Assembly (NCBI RefSeq): GCF_937616625.2
Contig: NC_065577.1
Coordinates: 558,001-622,000, forward strand
Length of the DNA: 64,000 bases
Source of the DNA: Mercurialis annua
Lineage: Eukaryota; Streptophyta; Magnoliopsida; Malpighiales; Euphorbiaceae
Direction of reading: 5' to 3'
In this document: positions 37,557 through 49,723 of the stretch, one piece after another
Numbering within the stretch: position 1 is the stretch's first letter
Layout: the number at the start of each line of letters is the position of its first letter
The notes under the pieces: generated by a model
What the model saw: the letters and a program-made list of their open reading frames with translations, nothing else
What the model was told of the DNA's origin: nothing
The model's database searches: none
Program-made: the position numbers and the translations under genes

Positions 37557-38417
37557 GGATCAAAATCGTTTCTTTTCAAGTGGGTATCAAGCTACAAATG
37601 ATGACATTAAATGGGTTTTGATTTAACTTATAGTACATGAGATAATTGAAGTCAATTTTATCTAAAATAGAATTGAAAGAAAAGAAAGTTGGTTAGGGTT
37701 CTAATGAGGTTTTCTCTTTTTTCTTTAGAAAAATGTGGAAATATATTTAAAATGATGTTATATGTATGTCTTAACCAATCATATGCTTCCAAGTAGGATC
37801 TGTTAGATCTTAACAATTCACCAATAGTCTTTTTTTCTATTTAAATCTAGTGTGTTTAATGTTGGAAGAAGAATCAATCCGGCCTTCGAGTTTGTGTCTC
37901 GGGTTCAAGTAAATCAAATTAAAATATATTTTTCTAAGAAAATAATAATTTAAATGCATCGTAAGTCAACTAATATAGAATTATTAAGCATTAACTCGTA
38001 ATTTGAATGTATATATTTTAAGCATTAATACAAAAAATGCTCATAACTCAATAAAAATATAGCATACATGTTGTTGATTGGGTATTAAATTTGAGAATTA
38101 CAATTCAAAAAATCACTTTCATTTATATTGACCAATTAAAAATAATATTTTTTATTTTTTAAAATAAATAGATGATAATAGTCTGTATTCTTAGGTCAAT
38201 TAATGATAAAATTAGATATTTCCGGACTATGACCTAATTTATATTGTACAATTTTCATCTTTATTTATCTAGAGATAGAGAGTAATGTTCTTAATTAATT
38301 AAAGTGACTAAAAGTGAATTATTTGGCTTGAATCATATATTCATGGACTGGATTGACCATTAACTTGTAATTAATTTGTTAATAATTAAAAAAATTATAT
38401 AAGTTTAAATAAAAATA
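37557..38417. other. Upstream region of the fucosyltransferase
   Basis: AT-rich, no gene recognised. It ends at the target duplication of the MULE-like element. Confidence 0.5.
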
Positions 38418-39294
38418 GAGAAAATAACAAAATAACCAACAAAACACATGTCTTTTTCATCAAATACAAAATATCTTATAGACTTCACATCTGTACAATT
38501 ATTATAACATTAATACCAAGATTCTCTATTTGTTTTCACCCATACCATCTTACTCCTAATCTTACACGTGTCCCACCTTATTTTTTTAAGTGCACCAATA
38601 TATTACCTCATTCCTCTTTTACTATCTCTACCCTCAGCTCCCCACGTGGCTTCCTTCTTTTACCTAATTAACCAAGCACCATCTCTACCATGTGCCTAAT
38701 CCTTGATAATGTTCTCATATACAGCAAACATCACCGGGAGCAACAAATCGCACCACCACCATACGGCATATTCAATGGTAGACAATAAGAAGAGGCAACG
38801 ACAACAGTGGTTGAAGAAAAAATGGCAGATTTAGAGGAGACGACGACGGTTGCTCGTAAACGACGATGTCAGATCTGGGTATGAGAGCGCTGGAGATCAG
38901 AGGTGGTTATTGCATTTTGGAAAAAAAATGCTGCACTATAAAAATAAGAATGTACGTTTTAGCAAGATCATATAAGAAGAAAGATCATTGTTTGATCTAA
39001 TAATACAAATGATAAAAAAGAAAAAAAAAGGAATTTAATTCTTACAAATTATGATTAATGGAAGCAGAGAGTTTCAACTGATTAGGAACAGAAGCAGCGA
39101 AAAATATGGCCACCTAATTTTGATTCTTCTATAATATATATAAAATTGGAACAGATACTTAAAGCCAGTCAAGAAAATTTGAAAACTGTTTAGTTAATTT
39201 GTTTGTTTTGATTTTTATAATACAACAAAATTAGAAAGAAAGAAAAAAGAATGAAAAAGGAATTAGTTAGAAAGTCAACATATAATTTATACAA

Positions 39295-40690
39295 ATGCAG
39301 CACCGATCATATACGATACATCTCCGATACATATACGATACATATCCGATACATATCAAAAATTGGTCCATCTTCAAATATTTGAAGTTAAAAATAAAAA
39401 CACCCATGATACCAAAATTTGAACTTTTCTTCTATATTTCCATAATTATCTCAGCAGCCAAGCAACGCCCATGTTTTTTTTATTTTTGGACTTTAATTAT
39501 AATCTAATTCTTTTTATTTATATAATGGATACATGTTCGATACATATTCGATACATCTTCAATACACATCTTTGATTCATTTTCGATAAATATTTTATTC
39601 ATCTTCGACACATGATATATATTCGATCGTTCAAAACACTTTTTCTTGTGTTTAGTTATTAGGTCACTTTTAGTTAAAATTCAATATTTTTATTGAAAAT
39701 AACCTTTAATTTGCTAGTGAATATGAGAATGGCGATGTTACTTTTTTTATTCTTATTTTTTTTACGAATGTAGTGAAATTTTTGATACATATTTGGATAC
39801 ATATTCGATACATCTCCGATACATATATGATGCATCTCTGATATATAATTTAGATCGTTCAGACAATTTTTTTATTTTTTTATCGATTTAATTAAATCAA
39901 CTGACTAATTCAATCGTTTTGTTATTATATTTTTAAAAATGGATACATCTCCGATACATTTTTTATTGAATTTTAATCGACTATAGTTAATTGTAATTCG
40001 AATATATTTTTAATCTCCGATACACAATTTATACATGATTGATACATATTTGATACATTAATTGAATGAACTAACTAATTTGATTGGCTCGTTTCTAAAT
40101 TTAAAAAATCTTATAATTAGTATTATTATATTTATTGTTTTATATTATTTAATCGGTTTGTTTCCATGATTTGACTGGAAATCCAAGGTGGAAGAAAGAA
40201 AAAAAAACGAGTATAAGTGTAAAATATTCGATAAATATTTGATACATCTCCGATATATATTGATACATCTCGGATACATACGTAATACATTTTCGATACA
40301 TAATTTATATGTGATATTTATTAAAAAATATATTAAACATGATAGATAAATTTTTTAAATGTACTTAATAGATACATCGTTGATACATAATTTATACACG
40401 ATAGATATATTTTTAAATATTTTTAAATATACATAATAGCTACATTCTTACTAAATTTATACACGATATATATTTAAATAGATACATGATAGATACAGTT
40501 TTATTACATTTATTTTTTATACATATTTGATACATTTTGCGACGTATCAAATTTTTTATTACATGTATTACATATGTATTTTAATATATATTTGATACAT
40601 ATTCGATACATAATTTATACATGAGAAGTATATTATTCATGTATTAGACCCGTGTTCGGTATGTATGAACAATATTCGATAAATAATTAA
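39295..40690. repeat. Dispersed GATACAT repeat field
   Basis: Dozens of GATACAT or close variants, often spaced as CTCCGATACATATACGATAC-like units (period about 11-14 bp locally), decaying outward. Read in frame it gives meaningless ORFs. It looks like an expanded and decayed short satellite inside the MULE-like element. Confidence 0.75.
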
Positions 40691-40912
40691 TAAAATCATT
40701 TTTAATACATATTTGATAAATCACATCCGTATTCGGTATTTATTAACAATATATTTGATAATTAAAAAGTTATATCATCTGTATATTTTCATATTTTAAA
40801 ATAATTTTTTAAAATTAAATTTGATATTTTTTAAATTAAATTAAAATATTTTATTTTTTTAAAAAATAAAATAAAAAAATAAAAGGACGGATCAGTCCTA
40901 ACTTCCTTGTGT

Positions 40913-41017
40913 GAGCATGTGCACCAAAGTGCACATGTTCACCTACTTGCATGAGCAGGTGCACTTTGGTGCACCTGCTCACTCCGTGTCAGCAGGTGCA
41001 TAAGTGCACCTGCTGAC
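40913..41017. repeat. Three tandem GTGCAC hairpins
   Basis: Hairpin 1 at 40913-40940 (GAGCATGTGCAC, loop CAAA), hairpin 2 at 40953-40980 (GAGCAGGTGCAC, loop TTTG, perfect) and hairpin 3 at 40988-41017 (GTCAGCAGGTGCA, loop TAAG, perfect). Arms are 12-13 bp and all share the core AGGTGCAC or ATGTGCAC. They form a GC-rich island in AT-rich DNA, about 125 bp from the right end of the element. Confidence 0.92.
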
Positions 41018-41152
41018 TTGCTAATATCAACACATGGTGTTGATGAAACAATTCTAAAAAAAATGGTGTTGATGAAAAGATTCTAATTTTTTGGTAAAGT
41101 GCGAAAATGGTAATTAGTTTTATGGTATTTTTGTTAGATTCTCATAAAAATA

Positions 41153-43060
41153 TTATGTTATTACATTTAAAAAAAACTAATATAAAATTAATTGTATTTA
41201 CAATAAACAGCTACAAAAATTAAAATATAAGCTATTAAAATTATATAAAGTATAAACATTTTATTATGATATTGGAAATTTGATTCTTATTATCTTAAAG
41301 TAGTTATATATATTTTTTATTTTATAAGACGATCTGCAAATAATATCACACTTATAGCTGCTTCAAATTAATAAAAAAATAAATCATAGAAAAAATGGTA
41401 AAATAGTTTGAAAAGGACTTCTATTTTTTTTATGTAAATATTATTAGATAAATATGTTATCATTTATATTTTATTTCTCTTATACAATTTCTATAATAAT
41501 TAATATTTATTAGAAATTTTAAAGAACAATTAATTAAGTATTGAATAATATAATTACTTTTATTCAATATAGAACCAAACTAATTTTTCAAAAATCTAAA
41601 TAAATTTCTTGATAATTAGTTGGACACAAAGGGCCAATTATTACAATACAAGAAATGAAAAAAGAAGATTAAGAATTATATTTCACTCAACTACTTTTCA
41701 TTAATTTAACCTATTTTCTCACTTGATATGATCATTCATTCATCCTCACACAGCTATCCTCAAATAAATAATAAATTGTCCATATGAATAATCTTTTTCT
41801 GTTTTTGAGTGTACAGCAAGATAGATTATTTTATGAAATTTAAATTGATAAGTACGTAGATAAATTGTGCAAATCTGAAATTTTAATTATAACTATCTGA
41901 TGCATTTTTTGTAAGTTCATTGTATTGTATCTTTCAAAGTGTTGATCAGTAACGTATTACAATGAGGTTTGAATTTTGATACTATAATTTTTTTTCGTGC
42001 AAATCTAATATTTGAAAATTATATTTAGTTTCATGTAGTTTAGTTTCAAATTAGTATAAAAATTGTATATATTGTTCAAGATTCATTGTATATGATTGGT
42101 ATTTCTTTGTAACTGCTCTTTTTTTTGTCAAAATTCACTGGAAGTGATTAGTGTTCATTTTTGGAACTACTTAAATGAGCAACAATTTAAATGTAGTGGT
42201 GCATTCTACGTCAACTCAACAACCTTTCTTTCTTCTTTAAATCTTTTGGGCGAGAGACCGTGGTCTCCAGTTTATCCGGAAAGTAACTGTTATTTAACAG
42301 TGGATATTTATACGATGATAATTTATCGTGTTGATGTTTTTCGGATTCGATCAAATTTTTATAATTATAGGTGATCACCTATTCCAGTATTTGATAAATC
42401 TAGCTTTATCTAGTTTTATTGATTTATTCATATTTCTTTGTGATTGTTAAAGATTTTTATTGGTATCAGCAATTTTGCTCTGATTTAAGCATTTTAATTG
42501 TTGATTTCTTTATGTCAAAAAGAAAATTAAAAAAATAGTTCAAAGGTATCTTCTAAATATGAGCAATGTATCTTCTAAATATTCTACATCCATAAAAGGT
42601 TTACTATCAATCTAACTTGATGTACAAAACCATGTAAAAGGAGAATAACATATGGAGAAACTTATATCCTAGTCAATCTGCTTGTTATACAAAAGATACA
42701 GTTTTTTCGTACCTCCAGAAATTAAAGAGAATTTCCAGAAACAAATCCTTTCGGTGATTATCAGTAAGAATCATCTTAAGAAATAATGAACATCAGATTT
42801 TGGATATACAAAATATTCTGACAGCCATTCTTAATTTCGGGCCGGTTTGATTAATTCAGTCCTATTTGCACTAAAACTAAACTAAATCGAACCAAACTGA
42901 ATTTTTTTATAATACCAAACCAAAACGAACCAAATTTGTCGGTTTGGTTCAGTTATTTGGTTAAATTCGGTTGTTGCACACCCCTACTTGCATGTCTTAA
43001 CATCAAGACTGACCAGATAGATATAGGTTGAGTGCTGCGTAATTACTTGATCTTGAAGAA
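41153..43060. other. Spacer 3' of the COR27-like gene
   Basis: No gene recognised. 42295-42480 resembles 46100-46240 (TGTTGATGTTTTTC, GATCAA, ATTATAGG.GATCA, TTCCA), a dispersed repeat of unknown class. 42840-42990 is rich in CCAAACCAAAACGAACCAAA and looks like part of a foldback repeat. Confidence 0.4.
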
Positions 43061-44992
43061 TCAAGCCGCAACTATCTTCAACCTTTTTGCTGTGGTCATG
43101 CACCTTGATTTCTCTCCTTTGTCTTCATCTACAAAGTTTTGATCTGAATTCTCTGCAAGAGAACCAATTTTTTTTGGTTAAAGAGGAGCTCAAAAGCAAT
43201 ATAAAGGAATAATTTGAACTTCTGCATAAGCCATTAGTCACAGACTCACAGGTTTTCATGTATCTCAAAATACACAGACCAAATCTGGTATCTTGCCAAA
43301 TGATTGTATATACTATGCAGAAAGAATAAACAATAAATAATATATGATGACAATTGTTCTAAGTTCTAACTATCAATAGCATTCTGCAAAAGAATTCTGT
43401 GAAAGTGAAATGAGACTTTATTTCAAGTAGAAAGCAAAAGAAACAAATTGTGATAATAAACCTGCTCATAACAACTATAAGATGAGAACAAGCCTTCACT
43501 GGCTGTGAGGCTTTAATTGGGACAAATTGCCTTTGCGTTGGGGTCTAATTATGATCTACATTCATGATAGGGAAATACAAAGCTAAGATAATTAATTTTC
43601 AGGAGAAAATTGGTGATCAAAAACTTTCATTTAGTTGATTAAACAAAAGGCATGCATGGAGAAAATGGCAGGACATATAGTGGAGGGATTAGTACCTAAG
43701 GCAAGGCCAACTGAATTACGATAACATAGCCTGCGTGCAGGGTGCTGCTCTGAGCTTCTTGCTGATCCACAGCAGACCACTCCTGCACGAACCTTTTCAT
43801 TGTAGTCGCCACCATGTTGTCGAACATCACATGCCATATTTTGCCGCTTGCCTGTAGATGAAAAATGGCTTATCCATGGTTCTTGCACAAAATGAGAATC
43901 AGCTGTGCTTTCCAACACATGCTTATTTCTTTTATAGTTGATATTCTGCTCTCGTAGAACCATTAGCTGAAATATAAGAAACGATAATATGAATCAAACA
44001 ACAAAAGTAAATGGAAAAATAAACAAAAGAAGAGAGATAAAAAGAGGAAGGCTTCCTAACCTTGTTCGAAGCATTGCAACTGCTGGTTAGCAATGCCGGT
44101 GATGAGTATGGTTCCCATAGAATCTCTTGCGAAGTCCCACGCAACTCGATGGAATGGTACAATTTATTAATAAAAGATGCTTCTAATGAAGCAAGATATA
44201 AACTGTGCTTCTCATCTGTCCACACGGTTGAAGGACCCTGCCATACGAATACCCATGAGTTTTCATTCAATCACTAGCATAAAATCAAGAAACTCGCAGG
44301 ACGAAAACAAGATTAAGAACTTGTAGGTTTCTATAAGATCAGCTTAATTCATTTTTAAATCAAGGCAAAGCCTTCGAACAATCATAGTTGGCAAAAAGAT
44401 TTGCAAACAAGATTCATTTAATACATTTAAAGTAATACTAAGAAACTGAAGTTAGTCAAATAGTCTAAGCGAAACTGAGAGCATCAGAACCTTATATTTC
44501 TTGCAGCTAAGTTTTTAATCAGAAGAACTCTAATCATAATAAAGTCTGCTTTAGAGCATCTTTACATCTAAAACAATCTGTGCTTCACTAAAAAAATTGT
44601 GCTATTTAGACAATTGAACAGAGCAGAGCACATTAAATTATGTAAAAATTGAAAAAACTAAAAAAAAACACAAAATAGACAAAAGTTTTTTCAAAAGAGC
44701 TTATTAATGTACTATACAATCATCTCAAAACGTTTAAGTAAATTAAGATCTCATACCAATAATTCAACATTTACTGTTAAATTTCTTAAAACAAAAATCA
44801 AACAAAGCAGAATTAAGCAAATATAAACATGAAATTAACCGAGAGAAGTGAGATTACTGATTTATCATTTACGGTAATGGCAGAAGAATCTGAGTAGGTA
44901 CGAGTCAACTGAGTAACGCAAACACCACTCGCCGTTTGCTGCTGATCAGGTAACAAGAACGTAATATTCCGCCTGAGATTCTGTTTCTCCAT
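43061..44992 (-). CDS. COR27/COR28-like cold-regulated protein
   Basis: Four exons: 44992-44873, 44237-44061, 43966-43696 and 43152-43061, in phase, 219 residues. Exon 2 carries the family signature (STVWTDEKHSLYLASLEASF). The last short exon carries the second conserved block (NSDQNFVDEDKGE, then AKRLKIVAA). Arabidopsis COR27 and COR28 are small nuclear regulators linking cold, clock and light signalling. The domain match is by memory of the family. The exact exon 1 donor is uncertain: GT at 44872 or about 30 bp downstream both keep frame. No DNA-binding domain is visible. Upstream, at 45110-45145, CACGTG-like elements are not evident. Confidence 0.82.
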
Positions 44993-45694
44993 CCTCTTGT
45001 CGTCCGTTATTTCAGAAACCGGTTAGAATTCCGTTATAACTCTGATCGGACAAAACGTTGGTGTTTTAGGAGGTGAAAAGCGTAAAGAATCCACATGGCA
45101 ACACTTTTTACGTGTAAATAACATCACCAGATTGACACGTCAACTGTTGGGTGATAAATATCTAGCCAGATATTTTTCATATTTTGTAGCTTTGCTGTGA
45201 TGATATTTTAGAATTATAATATGATGATTTTAGTAATAAAAAAGCTGAGCAGTTTGGGTTGGTATATTCTTTCTTTCGGCCAGGGAGCGTCGTAGTTAAA
45301 AAATCGGATGACAAGCACTAATTTTTTATTAATCAATAATTTTTTAACAATTCAGACAGGGCTCCAAATCACGATTTTTTTTTAAAAAAATTACGTTTCT
45401 GATCAATTCCGAGAAGGACGGATGCACAGATCCGTTTACGAATAGCTCGGCCTTCGCCGCTGCCTGATAATATATTGCGGTATTTGGATTTTTTGTTTCT
45501 ATATTTTTTATTATTGGACAAATGAATTTAAACATTTATAAAAAAATTTAATGTTATAGTCTTAGCAAAATATTCTCCAATGCACCAACCAACTATAACT
45601 CAAAAGGTATAAACGCGACGAGTTGTTGATAGACCTAATTATTGGACATATATTCATCCAGCTATTCAAATTCGGTGCCCTTAAGCTGTATTAA
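44993..45694. other. Upstream region of the COR27-like gene
   Basis: No gene recognised. The minus-strand frame at 45535-45344 has no family resemblance. Confidence 0.4.
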
Positions 45695-45869
45695 ATTAAA
45701 TCTACCTTCGCTTAAGTAAGGTCTCGGGTTCGAGTCCTTGTGAATGCAGAAAATTCCCACTGGAAGACTCACCCACCATGCCAGGTGCGCGACACGGGTC
45801 GGATCCGGATTAGTCAGGGCGAAGCCTTGGAAACCGGATAGGCTTACCAAAAAAAAAAATTAAATCTAC
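45695..45869 (+). mobile_element. tRNA-derived SINE with target duplication
   Basis: The body (45706-45858) has a Pol III B-box (GGGTTCGAGTCC), a CACCATGCCAGGTGCG region, and ends CCGGATAGGCTTACC plus a run of about 11 A. ATTAAATCTAC flanks both sides (45695-45705 and 45859-45869). About 150 bp. The antisense ORF across it has no meaning. Confidence 0.85.
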
Positions 45870-47525
45870 TTCTTTTCCAACCATTTCAACTTTATCTCTC
45901 TAAAACCATTCTCTACCTTCTCTCTATAACTCGAGCTTTGTTCTTAAGGGTGGTGAGGTTGTGACTTCGCCTTGTGTCGGAAATTCATCATTTCATCACC
46001 CGTATGTTTAATTTCTTATTTTATCTTCGTTTTATTTTAATAAATCGCCCTGTTTGTGAAGATATGTAAGTTTTTGATGTGTTTTAATGTTTTTGATATC
46101 TTGTGTTTATGTTGATGTTTTTCCGGAGTCGATCAAGATATTATCATTATAGGCGATCAATTGTTCCAATTCTTGATGACTTATTTTTTTATGAATTTCT
46201 TTTAATTTCTTCAAGATTTTTGTAATGGTTTCAGCTTGTTTTTATTGCGGATTTATGTTGGCTATAATAATTTTTGTGATATTTCAAGTTTTCTGCTGTG
46301 GATTTCCTTCGAAGAACCACTTGTATTCAACTATTACACATTTATTTGTTTCACTTTTTCGTGGGTTTGTAAGGTATACATATGAATAAATCGCTTATGT
46401 ATGTAGCACATGCCACTTTTTTTTTGTCATCTCTACAAATTTACCCTTTACATTGTAACTGTTTTTATTCCGAGTTAATACAAAGATCCTTATGTTGATT
46501 TCAAAAACAAAAATCTGATTTGAGTTCGAATACGATTAAAAATTAATTTTTATATATGAGTTTTAATTTATACAATTAATTAAATTTCAATTTAAATATA
46601 GAAAAATATGACTCGAATCTATATAAAAAATTTAAATCTAAACTGGATTTGAGTATTAATATTAAACTCGAATAGAATTCAAACTAAAATTAAATTTGAG
46701 TTTAAAAACGATCTGAAAAATGAATCAACCTTGATTGGAGCCGTCTAAAAATCAGCCCAAATCTAATTCATGAACATATACATCCGCAATCAGTTGGCTA
46801 GTCATGTAGGGGCTATAGATTGATCCAAGTAAATTAAAAGATAATTAAAATTAAATAAACTAAAATTATTAAAAAAATAAGAAACAAAATTAAACTAAAA
46901 TTTTCAATCGGAAATATATTTAATAAATCGATTTGATATATTTTAAAGTAGTATATTAACTAATACTAACATAAAATTAATGAATTAACAATATATATAT
47001 ATATATATATGAATATTGATTCAGTTCAATTTATTTAATTTATCAATTACACCAAACCGAACTAAAATAATAAGGACAAAAACCAAACTACATTATAAAA
47101 AATTAAAAAAAAAAACCGAATTAAATTCAATTTTCTGTTTCAATTCACAAGCCTAGCTACAAGATGAGGTTTGTTGAATTGATAAGATTTTTCTTTTGGA
47201 CAAAGGTGCAATAGGACATGATCATTGTCCCTTAACCTAGCATTAACGATCATAGCATTAAAGATCATCTAATAAGATTATAGATTTATAAATAATTTTA
47301 CCAATGCAAGAATGCTAACAAAAATAATCACATAACAATATGATCCAAAGGAATTAAAAATGCAAAAAGAAACCGATCAAAAAGAAAGAAATTAATCCAA
47401 GAATCACATAAATTGAAAGAAGAAAAAAAACTAAAAACCTATTAAAAATAACTTACATGATTATGTATAGTAATCATATATATACTGGGAAATTATTGTT
47501 AGCTGATGAAAGAATTTAATTAAAT
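45870..47525. other. Spacer with dispersed repeat
   Basis: No gene. Around 46100-46240 lies the repeat shared with 42295-42480. A (TA)n tract of about 20 bp is at 46990-47010. Confidence 0.4.
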
Positions 47526-48067
47526 TTAATTGAACTTTCCAGAATTTTGGCGCACCGAACACGCAACCACCGTAGCCCACTGCTTCAATCTCATCTTCAC
47601 CGTTTCCGGATCATCACCTAATTTTTCAATAATTCATCATCCAATACACATTAATCAAATTAATTAAACTTAAATAACTTAATTAAGCGTTAATTACCTG
47701 GATCAACTATTGAAGAAGAACTGCTTGTAGAGCTAGTATCAGACAATATTGAAGACGAAGACGAAGACCTAGACAAACTGTTACTGTACTGCTTATTAAC
47801 AGTGCAATAAAACTCTAACGCCGGCAGAGTATCGATCAATTTCTGATCGGAATCACAGTTATCGAATCCAAACCCTAATTCAAAGCAAGCTTTCAGCTCG
47901 TCAAGATCATCGTCTGTAACACTCTTCTGTTTACGTTTGTTGCTGTAATTCATCTTTTTTCTAAGCCAAAGCTCCTCTCTCTCGGAATCTGGAGACCACG
48001 ACATCTGCTTGTGGAGCGGGCGGAGCTGCCGCGGCGCCGGCAGCGACTGCTGTTTGTCTAACACCAT
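47526..48067 (-). CDS. DUF1685 family protein
   Basis: Two exons, 48067-47698 and 47617-47526, 153 residues. The family core is clear: SPDSEREELWLRKK, KSVTDDDLDELKACFELGFG, DTLPALEFYCTVNKQYS, and the C-terminal exon DDPETVKMRLKQWATVVACS. A Ser-rich linker (SRSSSSSSILSDTSSTSSSS) separates the blocks. DUF1685 proteins are small plant proteins of unknown function; no catalytic motif or membrane segment is seen. The intron is 80 bp. Confidence 0.88.
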
Positions 48068-48155
48068 AAAACGTTGCCGTTTTTGTTTTTGTGTGTAGCT
48101 TTTTTTTGGTTATAGAGAGAAGCGGGAGGTTTTTGTGTTTGAAGAGGTTTAGAAC

Positions 48156-48161
48156 TTTATA
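48156..48161 (-). promoter_or_regulatory. Probable TATA box of the DUF1685 gene
   Basis: TATAAA on the minus strand, in CACGTATAAAGTTC, about 90 bp upstream of the ATG. The adjoining ACACGT resembles a G-box/ABRE half, which is suggestive only. Confidence 0.45.
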
Positions 48162-48197
48162 CGTGTAAGGAGAAATCGAGCTGGCAGTGGGGTCCAC

Positions 48198-49723
48198 TTT
48201 TTACAGGGTTGGTGGCTATTACCCTATTTGGTGGGGTCTGGATTCTTTTTATTTTTATAAATTTAAATTATTGAAATTGGTCAATGGCTTGTCCATAATC
48301 ATAATGTGTTGCCTTAATTTATTTTGTAACTTACAAAATTTGAAAGTTTAATTTTAAAAATAAAATAAAAAATTTATTGTATATTGTAATCATAAATCAT
48401 ATATTTAAAAGGATAATAACATAACGGTTGTGCTACGTTATTCGTGCAACAAACCAATGAGGTGTTAGCCGTATGTTAATATTTAATAATAAAAAAATAA
48501 ATTAAAAATCAATTCTCTATAGCAAATACTCGTTGATTTATTATAAAAATGATATGCCATAACCATTATATGGAATAAACACTATGTTTTAAATCATGTA
48601 AAATGAAATATTTATAATTGAAAAATTAAAATTATATATGAGAGAGTGTGCTAGAGTTAGAAATTATTAATCGGAAACGGTAACTTTTTTTAATTTTTAT
48701 ATATAAAAATAAAATGAGAAAGAACAACTAAGATATTGGTTAGTTACCAAAAAAGCAATTAGATATATAATGATGTGTACTTTGCATAATTACCTATTAA
48801 GGAATAAATAAAGTAAAAATCTAACTGAGATTTGCAAAAAAAAAACTACTGAATAAACTAATTGGATAGTAAAATGTAATGTGTAAAATGTTTGAGTAAT
48901 TATTGCAACGTTTTGTTACGTCATTCATTCGTGCACATACTAATGACGTTTGCAATGTTAGGATTCCTATTGGTAAAAGAAAATTTCTAATATCGTAAAT
49001 GTTTATAGCCTTATTGTAAAAATGACATGTTACAACCACTGTTTGCGAAGAATAATCGCTCAAAACGTATATGGTTTATGCCGTGACCAGGAAGTTAACC
49101 TATGTCTTCAATGTTGATTTGTGGTGTGAATATGGGACAGCTTAGGAAGAAACTGGTTGGCCATAGTGATGACTAATATGGCTGTACGTTCTTGCTTTTC
49201 TCTATTGCTGAATTGGTTAGACATGTGCGCCACAGGCTAATTGAGTTGGCATATTTGATCCAGATAAGCAACTTAACTAACCGCGGGAGGACGAGATGGG
49301 TTTGCTTAAGAGATAAAATTTGTAAGAAAATCGGAGCTCAAAGAAAGTTAAGTTCGGACTATCGGGAAGTCGGAAGTGAACTAGATGATTCACATGTCAT
49401 TTAATTCGGATTGAAAAGAAATACTTGTTCCGCCTCTGACTACAAAATGGGAGGAATATTCTTTAATATTCTTTTTTTAAAAAATATCAATTAAACTAAA
49501 TCGACCTATTTAACCTATCATTTTACTTAATTTTTATTAATGCAATTAGTTTGATTCATTTAGTTAATTTAGTTTTATCACTAAAAAGTTTTGATTCGAT
49601 TATAAAATTAATTCTAAAAATTAAATTAACCGAATTAATACAATGCAAGTCTCACGCATAGTGTTCCAAAATTTTGAGATCCTTACGATAGCTATGTATG
49701 AAAAATTGTGAGTAGGATTCAAC
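48198..49723. other. Intergenic DNA
   Basis: AT-rich; no gene recognised. A GC-richer stretch near 49190-49400 is unassigned. Confidence 0.4.

Larger units (their letters stand above)
38409..41152. mobile_element. Non-autonomous MULE-like element with perfect 9-bp target duplication
   Basis: The element proper is 38418-41143 (2726 bp). The left end is GAGAAAATAACAAAATAACC; the right end, read inward, is GAGAATCTAACAAAAATACC. ATAAAAATA abuts both ends (38409-38417 and 41144-41152), the 9-bp duplication expected of Mutator elements. No transposase is present. At 38700-38950 a GC-richer stretch (AACGACAACAGTGG, GGAGACGACGACGG) may be a captured gene piece of unknown origin. The centre is AT-rich and dense in GATACAT; three hairpins lie near the right end. 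Confidence 0.75.

Noticed and set aside
39295..39507. 70-aa ORF in the GATACAT field
   Set aside because: Composed of repeat translation (RYIYDTYPIHI) with no family resemblance.
42096..42374. 92-aa plus-strand ORF
   Set aside because: Partly covers a dispersed repeat and resembles no protein family.
45720..45760. tRNA gene suggested by GGGTTCGAGTCC
   Set aside because: Only the B-box is present; no cloverleaf or anticodon arm. It is the Pol III box of the SINE.
45662..45850. 62-aa minus-strand ORF
   Set aside because: It is the antisense of a SINE with B-box and poly-A tail.
49192..49404. 70-aa plus-strand ORF
   Set aside because: No family resemblance and no supporting context; left as spacer.
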